Positions 10,212 through 19,206 of a stretch of DNA of 38,528 nucleotides are shown one piece after another; position 1 is the first letter of the stretch, and each line of letters starts with the position of its first letter. A model generated the notes under the pieces. It made no database searches and had not been told where the DNA came from. It saw nothing but the letters and a program-made list of their open reading frames with translations. The translations under genes were made by a program, and so were the position numbers. This DNA is from Actinomycetota bacterium. GTDB taxonomy: Bacteria > Actinomycetota > Acidimicrobiia > Spongiisociales > UBA5794. Location: assembly GCA_027728645.1 (NCBI GenBank), contig JAQCAA010000005.1, positions 1 to 38,528 on the forward strand. The letters run 5' to 3'.

Positions 10212-10619
10212 TCATCCGAGCGCCGACGGATCAGCGCGAAGGCTGGCAAGGGCTTCGCTCACACCGACATCGACAAGGGGTATCAGCGCCCAGACCTCGA
10301 CGTGACGCACGTTTGCTCCACAAGCCAGGTCCACAAGCGGTCCAACACTCTCGAGTTCAATGAAATCCTCGTTCCTGAAGCATTGCATCGACGCGTTCAA
10401 GTCGGTGTAGGTCTGCTCATCATCGTGGATTGGCGACCACTTGACGAACAGCTCTCCCTCAAATTCGTATGCAACCCACCCTCGCCGGTTGGCCATCCCA
10501 ATCTTCGTCTTGGCCTGTCTCACGGAGGCGCTAATTGTGATCATTTCGAGTGCGAAGTCAAACTCCGGCTCGGAAAGAGTTGTGTACGGCCACACCACCA
10601 CGCTGCGATTCGGGAGGAC
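10212..10619 (-). pseudogene. C-terminal fragment of a galactose-mutarotase-like/aldose-epimerase-fold protein, 5'-truncated
   Basis: [17 protein letters not shown]...[29 protein letters not shown]...[49 protein letters not shown] resembles the C-terminal half of this family; upstream in the same frame is only antisense to oppC/oppD. Confidence 0.65.
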
Positions 10620-10640
10620 GGAATCCCCGCTCCCCACCTC

Positions 10641-10739
10641 GTGTTCTTCCCAGGCCTTGCGATCATGATCACAGTCCTTGGGTTCAACCTCATGGGCGAC
10701 GGCCTGCGCGACGCCCTCGACCCGACCCTGAATCGATGA
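10641..10739 (+). pseudogene. 3' remnant of an OppC/DppC-type permease (last ~32 codons)
   Basis: [32 protein letters not shown] is the characteristic DppC/OppC C-terminus; no permease sequence upstream; followed 13 bp later by oppD. Confidence 0.8.
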
Positions 10740-10752
10740 CTGGGACCAGACG

Positions 10753-11856
10753 ATGACGAAGAAGAACGACTCAAGCGATCCCGTGTCAACCCTTGAACCT
10801 CCCATCATCGATGGCTCGGAGTATCTCCTTGAGATCAAGGATCTCAAGACGCACTTCGATACCAGAGATGGCGTCGTGAAAGCGGTTGATGGCGTGTCCC
10901 TGACGCTGAAGCGAGGTGAAGTGCTCGGTATCGTCGGCGAGTCTGGCTGCGGCAAGTCTGTGACATCGCTTTCCGTCATGGGTCTCATCCCACACCCAGG
11001 CGAGGTCGTTGCGGGCGAGATCCTTTTCAACGGTCGGGACATCGCGAAGATGGGCGTCGAGGACATTCGCAAGCTGCGAGGCGAACACATTTCGATGATC
11101 TTCCAGCAGCCAGGCAGCGCACTCAACCCTGTGCAGCGCGCCGGTGTCCAGATCAAAGAGGTATTCCAGCTCCATAGGGATTGGGACAAGGACATCGAAG
11201 ACGAAAAGGTCATCGAGATGCTCTCCAAGGTTGGCATACCCGATCCCGAGTCAAGGGCAAGGGCCTACCCCCACGAGCTCTCTGGAGGCATGGCTCAACG
11301 GGTAATGATTGCCATGGCACTTGCATGTGAGCCTGAGCTCCTCATCGCGGACGAGCCAACAACAGCACTCGACGTGACCATCCAGGCACAGATCCTCGAT
11401 CTGATGCGGGACCTCAAGTCGACCTCGAACACCGCGGTTCTCCTTATCACCCACGATCTGGGCGTTGTCGCGGAAATGGCTGACAGGGTCGCGGTCATGT
11501 ACGCAGGCGAGATCGTCGAAGAGACAGACGTACGAACCCTGTTCAGGACCCCGAAGCACCCCTACACCGGAGGTTTGATCGCCTCGATACCGGTACTCGG
11601 ATCGATCGTCGACACGCTCGAAACGATCCCAGGGGTGGTGCCGAGCCTCATCGATCTTCCGCCCGGTTGCAGGTTCGCTTCTCGTTGCGTTGCACGTCTT
11701 CAGCACGAGCTTGAGATCTGCACCAGGGAGATTCCGGATCTCGTGGAGATCGCGAAAGGCCACTCCGTCCGCTGCTTCCTCTATTCCGAAGGCGATGCAG
11801 ACATCTTCAAGAGGAACGACGGCGCCGCAGAAGATCCGGAGACCACCAATGAGTGA
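10753..11856 (+). CDS. oppD: Oligo/dipeptide ABC transporter ATP-binding protein (OppD/DppD)
   Basis: [77 protein letters not shown]-terminal oligopeptide domain with GCRFASRC. Confidence 0.93.
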   Translation: MTKKNDSSDPVSTLEPPIIDGSEYLLEIKDLKTHFDTRDGVVKAVDGVSLTLKRGEVLGIVGESGCGKSVTSLSVMGLIPHPGEVVAGEILFNGRDIAKMGVEDIRKLRGEHISMIFQQPGSALNPVQRAGVQIKEVFQLHRDWDKDIEDEKVIEMLSKVGIPDPESRARAYPHELSGGMAQRVMIAMALACEPELLIADEPTTALDVTIQAQILDLMRDLKSTSNTAVLLITHDLGVVAEMADRVAVMYAGEIVEETDVRTLFRTPKHPYTGGLIASIPVLGSIVDTLETIPGVVPSLIDLPPGCRFASRCVARLQHELEICTREIPDLVEIAKGHSVRCFLYSEGDADIFKRNDGAAEDPETTNE

Positions 11857-12859
11857 GCGCCCACTCGTTCAGATGTCGAACCTCGTCAAAGAGTTCCCCG
11901 TCACGGGCGGCATCTTCCAACGCCAGATCGCCACGGTAAACGCGGTCGCAGGCGTTGATCTCTCTATCAACCGGGGAGAAACCGTCGGCCTCGTCGGCGA
12001 GTCCGGATGCGGGAAGTCAACCCTCGGGAGAATGCTCGTCCGATTGCTCGAACCGACTTCTGGCACCATCGTGTTCGACGGAGAGGACATCACCCACATC
12101 AAAGGGAAGAAGCTGAAGCCGTTTCGCAGGCGTGCCCAGATCATTTTTCAGGACCCGTACTCCTCACTCGACCCGCGCACCCAGGTCGGCAACTCGATCG
12201 CCGAAGGCCTCAAGCTCCACGGCGTGAGCAATTCCGATGAACGACAGGAGCGGGTCACCAAGATGCTCGAACTGGTGGGGCTCGAGGGCCATCACGCCGG
12301 CCGCTTTCCCCACGAGTTTTCCGGCGGACAACGGCAGCGGATCGGACTTGCCAGAGCCCTCGTCCTTGAGCCAGATTTTGTCGTCGCTGATGAGCCTGTG
12401 TCCGCTCTTGACGTCTCGGTGCAGGCCCAGGTCCTCAACCTTCTCAAGGAACTGCAGTCGGAACTCAACCTGACGCTCCTCTTCGTGGCCCACAACCTTG
12501 CCGTGGTCGAACATATCTCGGACCGGGTCGCCGTGATGTACCTCGGACGGATCGCAGAAATCACCGACAGAGAGAGCTTGTACCGAAACCCTCTCCACCC
12601 CTACACCGAGGCTCTACTGTCAGCCATACCGATCCCAGACCCCGATCGCCCGAGGAACCGCACGATCCTTCAAGGCGAGGTTCCATCCCCGATCGATCCA
12701 CCGAGCGGATGCTTCTTCCACCCAAGATGCCCAATCGCTGTCAAAGGACTGTGCGACGTCGAAGTTCCGTCGCTCCAGCAATCAGAGACAAGCGCCGACC
12801 ACCTTGCCTCATGCCATGTGCGTACGGGAAGCTACAAGCACCAGGACAGCTCGAAGTAG
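11849..12859 (+). CDS. oppF: Oligo/dipeptide ABC transporter ATP-binding protein (OppF/DppF)
   Basis: [67 protein letters not shown] overlaps the oppD end. Confidence 0.93.
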   Translation: MSERPLVQMSNLVKEFPVTGGIFQRQIATVNAVAGVDLSINRGETVGLVGESGCGKSTLGRMLVRLLEPTSGTIVFDGEDITHIKGKKLKPFRRRAQIIFQDPYSSLDPRTQVGNSIAEGLKLHGVSNSDERQERVTKMLELVGLEGHHAGRFPHEFSGGQRQRIGLARALVLEPDFVVADEPVSALDVSVQAQVLNLLKELQSELNLTLLFVAHNLAVVEHISDRVAVMYLGRIAEITDRESLYRNPLHPYTEALLSAIPIPDPDRPRNRTILQGEVPSPIDPPSGCFFHPRCPIAVKGLCDVEVPSLQQSETSADHLASCHVRTGSYKHQDSSK

Positions 12860-12908
12860 CGGTCCGACTCCGGGTCACGGAGAGCTTCCCAGCAACCCGT
12901 GAACGTAG

Positions 12909-13066
12909 CTACTTCCGAAGGGTAAACAGGGTCGCCAGGATGGCCAGTTCGAAGACGACGTAGAGCGGCAAAGCGAGCATCATCAGGGTGAGTGGATTTC
13001 CCGAACCACCACCGCTCCCCCCGGCAACGTTCACGATCACGATGGCAAGGTATCTCGATTCCGGCT
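12909..13066 (-). pseudogene. Possible TatC C-terminal remnant or very small membrane protein
   Basis: Minus-strand translation ...PESRYLAIVIVNVAGGSGGGSGNPLTLMMLALPLYVVFELAILATLFTLRK*; the NPLTLMMLALPLYVVFELAI part resembles the last TatC TM segment; no ATG in frame. Confidence 0.4.
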
Positions 13067-13108
13067 CTGATCCATGGCTGTATGCGATACTTCGCTTGAC
13101 AGCAGCTG

Positions 13109-13924
13109 TCAGACGATTGCGCTCAAGGCGGTTAGCGCTCCGGCCACTTGGGCCCTCGCGTCAGTCAGATTTCCGGCCGCCAGTCGCTCACGATTGGCGG
13201 CTTGTGTCGCGGCCGCCTGGTCGGATCCATCCACCCCCCGAGACTTGAGCCTTGCCTCGGCTCTCGCATCAACTGCAGAGCGAGATGTTTGGAGCGCTGT
13301 AATTACGTTGCGGATGGTCTCAGCAGACATTTGGTCCGGGGCAGCTGCCTCGGCGCGATACAGGCTGTTGGTCGCCTTGTCCGTCCGGTCGCTGAGTTGT
13401 GCCCATGTCGCAGCGAGGGAGGTGCCTGCCGATGCGCTGGGGTCTGGAATTCCCTCGAATAAGGCATTGCCTCGCCACACGGCGAGGTCATCTGTAAGAC
13501 TGTCATACAACCAGCGAGCCTGGCTATATCCCTCTCGAGTGTGGTCCTTCCACGTGACGACTGGTGCAGCGGCCGCTGGTAACGGTGTGCTCTTCCGGGA
13601 TCGACCCATCAGCCAGCCGATCACAAGGAACAAAAGCAACACACCCAACCCAATCCAAATAGCTTCGGCTGGCAAACCCTCGCCTTCGGACTCCGCAGGC
13701 TCTTCGGTGCTGGGGGGAGCTGTGCTGGGGGGAGCGGTGCTGGTGGGTTCTGGTGCCTCGGTCGGATCAGGAGATGGTGCTGTCGTCTCTGGCAGGTCGA
13801 CGGTGGATGTCGTTACGCCGGGTTCGCCCGGTTCCCCTGGCGGTTCTATGCCTTGGCACGCGGCGAGCACCATGGTGAGGACCACGGCGAGCAGGACGAA
13901 GCTGAGCAATTTGACGTGTTTCAT
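13109..13924 (-). CDS. Hypothetical lipoprotein with Pro/Thr-rich linker and a second TM segment
   Basis: MKHVKLLSFVLLAVVLTMVLAACQG lipobox; PSPDPTEAPEPTSTAPPSTAPPSTEE linker; AIWIGLGVLLLFLVIGWLMG TM. Confidence 0.75.
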   Translation of the reverse strand: MKHVKLLSFVLLAVVLTMVLAACQGIEPPGEPGEPGVTTSTVDLPETTAPSPDPTEAPEPTSTAPPSTAPPSTEEPAESEGEGLPAEAIWIGLGVLLLFLVIGWLMGRSRKSTPLPAAAAPVVTWKDHTREGYSQARWLYDSLTDDLAVWRGNALFEGIPDPSASAGTSLAATWAQLSDRTDKATNSLYRAEAAAPDQMSAETIRNVITALQTSRSAVDARAEARLKSRGVDGSDQAAATQAANRERLAAGNLTDARAQVAGALTALSAIV

Positions 13925-13928
13925 TTGC

Positions 13929-15131
13929 GATGTCAGGGGGTCATTGCAACACTTCGGCGAGTTTGTCTGATGGTGTCATGTCTCGGAGGGTCTGTCGAGG
14001 GCGTGTGTTGAGCGAGTAGGCGGCCTGGTCGAGGACGTGTTGGGTGTGTTTGGATAGGTCGGTGCCTTTCGGGAAGTACTGACGCAGAAGCCCGTTGGTG
14101 TTCTCGTTCGATCCTCGTTGCCACGGCGACTTCGGGTCACAGAAGTACACTTGGACACCGGTATCGATCGTGAATGTGGCGTGCTGGGCCATCTCTTTGC
14201 CCTGGTCCCATGTCAAGGATTGCCACAGATGCTCAGGGAGTTTCTTGACTGTGGCGGTGAGGGCGACCCGTACGGACTCTGCCGTGGTGTCAGGAACGTG
14301 GAACAGCATCACATATCGGGTCTGGCGTTCCACGAGCGTCCCGATAGCCGAGTTCCGTGTCCCGATGATGAGGTCGCCTTCCCAATGGCCCGGAACAGCA
14401 CGGTCCTCGACCTCGGCAGGCCGCTGCGAGATCATGACCATGTCACGGATCTGGCCCTTTGTTGACTTCGGTCTGCCCTGGGGGCGGCGCACAGCCCTCC
14501 CGGTGCGTAGAGAACGCCACAGTTCGGTACGCAGCGCACCTCTGCCCTGAACAAACAAGGATTGGTAGATCGTTTCGTGTGACACCCGCATCTCCTCATC
14601 GTCAGGATATGCATGCACCAGCCACCGCGAGATCTGACCCGGCGACCACCAAAACAACAGTTTCTCCTCAACCGCTTCCCGCAAACGAGGACACTCGGCG
14701 AGTTTCCCCGACTTGGGACGTTTCGCCCTCATCCTTGATGCCCGATGCGCCACTGTGGCCCGATACTTCACAAGGCCACCATTGACCTTGACCTCACGAG
14801 ACACCGTCGAGGGTGCCCTCCCCAACCGACGGGCAATGGAACGCAACGACTCGTTGCGCGCCAGCCCTCTCGAGATCTCCTCCCGATCAGCCACAGACAA
14901 CCGCAGATCACACCACTCCCGAGACGGCCCAGGCCGCCTCCAACCACCAGACAACAGATGAGCCCTGACCGTCGACGGCGACCGGCCCAGATGGCGGCCT
15001 ATCGACCGCTGCGACTCACCAGCCTCCCACCGATCCCACAACTCTTCCCGCTCAACACCAGACAACCGTCCCATCGCGCACCTCCATCGAGACAAGTCTC
15101 GTCCAAGGTGTTGCAACGACCCCGTGAAATC
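13929..15131 (-). mobile_element. IS30-family insertion sequence
   Basis: Imperfect terminal inverted repeats: gatgtcagggggtcattgcaacac (left, from 13929) versus gatttcacggggtcgttgcaacac (right, RC, from 15131), enclosing an IS30-like transposase. Confidence 0.85.
13941..15074 (-). CDS. IS30-family transposase, apparently intact
   Basis: SIARRLGRAPSTVSREV HTH, GHWEGDLIIG, LTWDQGKEM, GSNENTNGLLRQYFPKGTDLS: IS30 DDE motifs. Confidence 0.93.
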   Translation of the reverse strand: MGRLSGVEREELWDRWEAGESQRSIGRHLGRSPSTVRAHLLSGGWRRPGPSREWCDLRLSVADREEISRGLARNESLRSIARRLGRAPSTVSREVKVNGGLVKYRATVAHRASRMRAKRPKSGKLAECPRLREAVEEKLLFWWSPGQISRWLVHAYPDDEEMRVSHETIYQSLFVQGRGALRTELWRSLRTGRAVRRPQGRPKSTKGQIRDMVMISQRPAEVEDRAVPGHWEGDLIIGTRNSAIGTLVERQTRYVMLFHVPDTTAESVRVALTATVKKLPEHLWQSLTWDQGKEMAQHATFTIDTGVQVYFCDPKSPWQRGSNENTNGLLRQYFPKGTDLSKHTQHVLDQAAYSLNTRPRQTLRDMTPSDKLAEVLQ

Positions 15132-15281
15132 ACCGGCATTATGCGCACCTGCCTCGACAGGCCGTACGTCAGACATGCTGGCGATCCTGCGACTCTGCGC
15201 GCTACGTGAAATCGACGCTCGACCAACAACGCGACCAACAATTTTGCCCGATATCGGCTGTTCGAGAAGTACTCAACGAGA

Positions 15282-15306
15282 GAAACCCTTGCGAAGCAAG
15301 GGTTTC
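15282..15306 (-). terminator. Terminator-like hairpin downstream of tRNA-Arg
   Basis: gaaacccttgcgaagcaagggtttc: perfect 11-bp stem with 3-nt loop, just 3' of the minus-strand tRNA. Confidence 0.6.
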
Positions 15307-15311
15307 CGTGG

Positions 15312-15386
15312 CACGCCCGGAGGGACTCGAACCCCCAACCTCCTGATCCGTAATCAGACGCTCTATCCAAATTGAGCTACGGGCGC
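15312..15386 (-). tRNA. tRNA-Arg(ACG)
   Basis: GCGCCCGTAGCTCAATTTGGATAGAGCGTCTGATTACGGATCAGGAGGTTGGGGGTTCGAGTCCCTCCGGGCGTG; anticodon loop TTACGGA; CCA not encoded. Confidence 0.88.
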
Positions 15387-15532
15387 ATGGTGAACCGGCA
15401 TTGTACTGCTACCAGACCGAAGTCGGCTATGGATCTGGTTTGTGGCACTCAACGCGAGCGCGGAACGAATCGCTTCGTTTCTCTCCGGACCACGATGGGA
15501 ATAGGCTACGCCAAAATCATGTAGGAGGAGTC

Positions 15533-17200
15533 TTGAACGCGGAACTTCAAACACTTGCCGATGAGTATTGGGAGGATCATCTCGCTGCGAACCCCACCGA
15601 GGCGCACATGCTCGGCGACTACCGCTTCATCGACAGATTCGAGCGAGTCGACCGAGCGTCCGAGGACGCCGAAATCGCAACGCTGCGAGGCATCGGCGAG
15701 CGGGCACGGGCGATCGACGCATCCTCCCTCTCTTCTGGAGACCGCTCAACGCTGGAGACCTTGTTGTACCAAACATCAACAAAGGCCGCCGTTCTCGAAA
15801 CTCGACAGCAGGAGTTCGGGCTCGACCCGATCTTCGGCCCACAGGCCGCTATGCATGTCGTCGTTCCCCAGTTGACAATAGATACAGCCGAACACGCCGA
15901 AGCGATGATCGACAAGTACATCGCGTTTGCTTCTGTTTTTGATCAGTCAATCGAGCGCCTCCGCGAAGGCCTGGCATCCAACAGGGTGAACGCCGACTTC
16001 GCTGTGACTTCGGTCCTTGCACAACTCGATGAATGGCTGGCGACGCCACTTGACGAAGATTCGCTGCTCAAAGCCACACTCCCAGAAGGCTTCACAAGCG
16101 AAGAGACCTCCGAATGGCAAGAGAAGATCAAGGCGACGCTTACCGACCATGTTCGTCCTGCCCTCGGTCGGTACCGAGACTTCATTGCAAACGATGTTGC
16201 ACCACGAGCGAGACCAGACGAACAGGCGGGCCTCTTCGGACTTCCCGACGGCGACCTTGTGTACTCACGACTGATTGAGCGATACACCACATTCCCGATG
16301 CAGGCTGGCGAGATTCATCAGGTCGGTCTTGAACAGGTAGCTCGACTTGCTGACGAGTACAGGGAACTCGGGCCCGATGCGCTTGGAACCTCGAATCTGG
16401 ACGAGATATTCGCCATCCTGCGTACAGACAAGAGCATTACACATACCTCGGGGGCCGAGATCATCGAAGTCTGTGAGGTGGCGTTCGAGCGTGCGAGGGC
16501 AGAGATGGGCAACTGGTTCGGCAGACTCCCGGTAAGCGACTGTGTCGTCAGAGAGACATCGCACGGGGCAATTGCGTTCTACTTCCCACCCGCTGACGAT
16601 GGATCTCGCCCTGGGACGTTCTTCATGAACACATCCGATCCCACCGCATGGGGCCACGCTGAGGTGGAAGGCACAGCGTTTCACGAGGGAATCCCGGGTC
16701 ATCACCTTCAGATCGCCATCGTTCAAGAAATGGCAGATGCACTCCCAGAGTTCCGAAGGAGCGAATTCATCTCTGCGTACGGCGAGGGATGGGCTCTCTA
16801 CACAGAGCGACTGTCACGCGAGATGGGTTTGTACTCGGGACCTCTCGCGCTGGTTGGGATGCTCCAGGGCGACTCAATGCGGGCGTGCCGTCTGGTGGTC
16901 GATACGGGTATGCATGCGCTCGGCTGGAGTCGCCAACAAGGCATTGACTACATGGTCAATAATTCTCCGATGTCGATGCAACAGGTGGTCGGCGAGATCG
17001 ACCGATACCTCTCGTTTCCAGGTCAGGCACTCTCCTACATGGTCGGTCGCCTCGAAATTGACCGGTTGCGGACCGAAGCTCGAGCCGCACTGGGTGACCG
17101 ATTCGACATCAAGCAGTTCCACGACGCCATTCTTGGCTCCGGATCCGTTCCCCTCGGAGAGCTGAATCGCATTGTCAACGAGTGGGTCGCTGCCTCATAG
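15533..17200 (+). CDS. DUF885 family protein (probable metallopeptidase-like)
   Basis: LADEYWEDHLAANPTEAHMLGDYRF, EGTAFHEGIPGHHLQIAIVQE (HEGIPGHH), SAYGEGWALYTERLSREMGLY; TTG start with AGGAGG upstream. Confidence 0.88.
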   Translation: MNAELQTLADEYWEDHLAANPTEAHMLGDYRFIDRFERVDRASEDAEIATLRGIGERARAIDASSLSSGDRSTLETLLYQTSTKAAVLETRQQEFGLDPIFGPQAAMHVVVPQLTIDTAEHAEAMIDKYIAFASVFDQSIERLREGLASNRVNADFAVTSVLAQLDEWLATPLDEDSLLKATLPEGFTSEETSEWQEKIKATLTDHVRPALGRYRDFIANDVAPRARPDEQAGLFGLPDGDLVYSRLIERYTTFPMQAGEIHQVGLEQVARLADEYRELGPDALGTSNLDEIFAILRTDKSITHTSGAEIIEVCEVAFERARAEMGNWFGRLPVSDCVVRETSHGAIAFYFPPADDGSRPGTFFMNTSDPTAWGHAEVEGTAFHEGIPGHHLQIAIVQEMADALPEFRRSEFISAYGEGWALYTERLSREMGLYSGPLALVGMLQGDSMRACRLVVDTGMHALGWSRQQGIDYMVNNSPMSMQQVVGEIDRYLSFPGQALSYMVGRLEIDRLRTEARAALGDRFDIKQFHDAILGSGSVPLGELNRIVNEWVAAS

Positions 17201-17222
17201 AAGAAGCGGAGCCCGACGCAAG

Positions 17223-17246
17223 TCGAGGACCGGCGAGGGTCCTCGA
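17223..17246. terminator. Terminator-like hairpin after the DUF885 gene
   Basis: tcgaggacc-ggcgag-ggtcctcga, 9-bp perfect stem. Confidence 0.55.
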
Positions 17247-17252
17247 TTGCTG

Positions 17253-17344
<92 letters not shown>

Positions 17345-17425
17345 AAGTCTCGGCAGGATATCAGGGGAACTGGCTAGGCAGCTCTGGGTCGCTACATGGC
17401 GCAAGCCTGTCAATGCGTCGGCCAC

Positions 17426-19117
17426 CTACTCGCCGTTGACCTGCCAGAGTTCCACGTTCCAGGTCAGGCCGGAACGTGACCCGTTGTGAGTAACACCGGT
17501 GACGACGTCAGACCAGAAGGCGGCATGAGATGACCGATGGAACAAAGGGATCAACGGCAGCTCGGCTGCGAGAATCTCTTCAGCTTCGCCGACGAGATTC
17601 TCAAACTGGTCGGCGTCGAATGTGATTCTCGCCTCGATCACGATCTCTGAATACCGTGCAAGGGCGTCAGCATTGGCCGCCGATCCCCATGATGAGTATG
17701 ACCCAGGGACATTTGTTGGATCGAAGAGCTCAAGGAGCTTCATGGTCTGCCCGTAGCCGCCGTCGTTCTCCCATGCCCACATTCCAAGGTCGTAGGTTCC
17801 ACTCGGAAGAACGTCGTTGAAAAACACAAGCGAGTCCATCAAGTTCGTTTCGTACGCCACACCAATGGCGGCGAACGCCGCAGCAAGCTCAGCTGCAAGA
17901 AGGGGCCTATCAGCATCGTTGATCGTGGTTGACAGGACCGAACGAGGTTCATTGACGGCCTCAAGAGACGACACCAGAGAGCGGGACTCCGTCGAGTTGA
18001 AGGGATACCGATCGAACGCCGAGGGGCCGACCGGGATGAGAAGGCCCGGTATCGCGGCACTCCAAGGAACCCCCGTCGATGTCAAAAGGGTCTCACGATC
18101 AATAGACCGTGCAATGGCTGCCCTAAACGAGAACTCGTCGTTGAACGAGGCCTCATTGGCCACAGCACGCCCTTCCCCGAAATTGAACGTGACATGCTCC
18201 ATGAATGGTGTGGCTGCGACCTGAAGTTCGGCGCCGTCCGACTCCAGGTCAGCGACACGACTGACCGCGTCTGCGGTCTCTGGCAATCGCGTGACGTCCA
18301 CCGTTCGATTGGCAAAGGGCCCGACCGGATCGTTGGCGGACTCTACGAAAGAGATGGAATCGACATAGGGAAGCTGGCGACCAGCCTCATCGGACTTCCA
18401 GTAGTTCGGGTTCCGCACGAGGGACATGAGATCACCGCCTTCAACTCTGAAAGGTCCCCCGGATGGCCACGTAGCGGCATCAGAGGTGGCAATATCTGTG
18501 CCGGCAAGTGCATGTGACGGAAGGATGATCCACAGCGCATCTTCAAAGCTGAGCGACGGTTCAGCAAAGGTCACCCAGGCTATCTGGTCGACCGAATCGG
18601 TTGAGACCACACTTGCCATGACAGGATCGACGTTCGGATTTCCAGCGGAAGCGAGGTCGCGCATCGCTTCGGCCGTAAACGCGAGATCGGCTCCAGTCAT
18701 GGGAACGCCGTCGCTCCATGTTGCTCTTCTCGCAATCTGGTACTGCACGGTCATCGTCCCATCTTCGTTCGTTTTGATTCCGCCGTCGTAGCTTGTTGGT
18801 AGGGCCGTCACATTGTCCGGGATCCGCTCCCAGGTGAGAGGGTCGATGTCATACACAGTCGCCCACACCGCGTTGCCAACAGTTCTGGCGGCTTCGAGGG
18901 CGCCGGGATCGAACGGGTTCAGCGTCGTCGGCGTCGCATCAATGCCAACCGATATGTGTCCCCCGAAGCCGTCGGGAGGCAAACTCAGGGTGGATGACGT
19001 TATTGATGGGACGGGAACACCGTTGGCGGCGGTTGTTGTCGGCTGAACTCCATCGGCAGGAGTACATGCGGCGATCAGCAACGCAAGGCACACGAAGGTT
19101 GACGCGAGTTTGGGCAT
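17426..19117 (-). CDS. Family 5 extracellular solute-binding lipoprotein (peptide/nickel type), orphan
   Basis: MPKLASTFVCLALLIAACTP lipobox; ARRATWSDGVPMTGADLAFT, AIARSIDRETLLTSTGVPWSAAIPGLLIP: SBP_bac_5 pattern. Confidence 0.88.
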   Translation of the reverse strand: MPKLASTFVCLALLIAACTPADGVQPTTTAANGVPVPSITSSTLSLPPDGFGGHISVGIDATPTTLNPFDPGALEAARTVGNAVWATVYDIDPLTWERIPDNVTALPTSYDGGIKTNEDGTMTVQYQIARRATWSDGVPMTGADLAFTAEAMRDLASAGNPNVDPVMASVVSTDSVDQIAWVTFAEPSLSFEDALWIILPSHALAGTDIATSDAATWPSGGPFRVEGGDLMSLVRNPNYWKSDEAGRQLPYVDSISFVESANDPVGPFANRTVDVTRLPETADAVSRVADLESDGAELQVAATPFMEHVTFNFGEGRAVANEASFNDEFSFRAAIARSIDRETLLTSTGVPWSAAIPGLLIPVGPSAFDRYPFNSTESRSLVSSLEAVNEPRSVLSTTINDADRPLLAAELAAAFAAIGVAYETNLMDSLVFFNDVLPSGTYDLGMWAWENDGGYGQTMKLLELFDPTNVPGSYSSWGSAANADALARYSEIVIEARITFDADQFENLVGEAEEILAAELPLIPLFHRSSHAAFWSDVVTGVTHNGSRSGLTWNVELWQVNGE

Positions 19118-19206
19118 CGGGACAGGATACCGAGCCGCAGGAGAGAGGCCGAGAGTGTGGGACTCCTCGCGCAAGACGGGCACCAGTGTGGTCGTAGGCT
19201 TGGCGG

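Noticed and set aside
10302-10640. Plus-strand ORF 10302-10739 as one protein
   Set aside because: Only the last ~32 codons resemble a real protein (OppC end); the rest is antisense to the mutarotase-like fragment.
10760-11237. N-terminal half of minus ORF 10212-11237
   Set aside because: Antisense to oppD with low-complexity Ser/Arg/Pro composition; not part of the mutarotase-like protein.
15312-15386. Decayed tRNA-Arg(ACG) next to the IS
   Set aside because: It shows a G-U acceptor end, an extra D-loop T and a U-G anticodon-stem pair, but still folds as a complete tRNA; not enough to call it a pseudogene.
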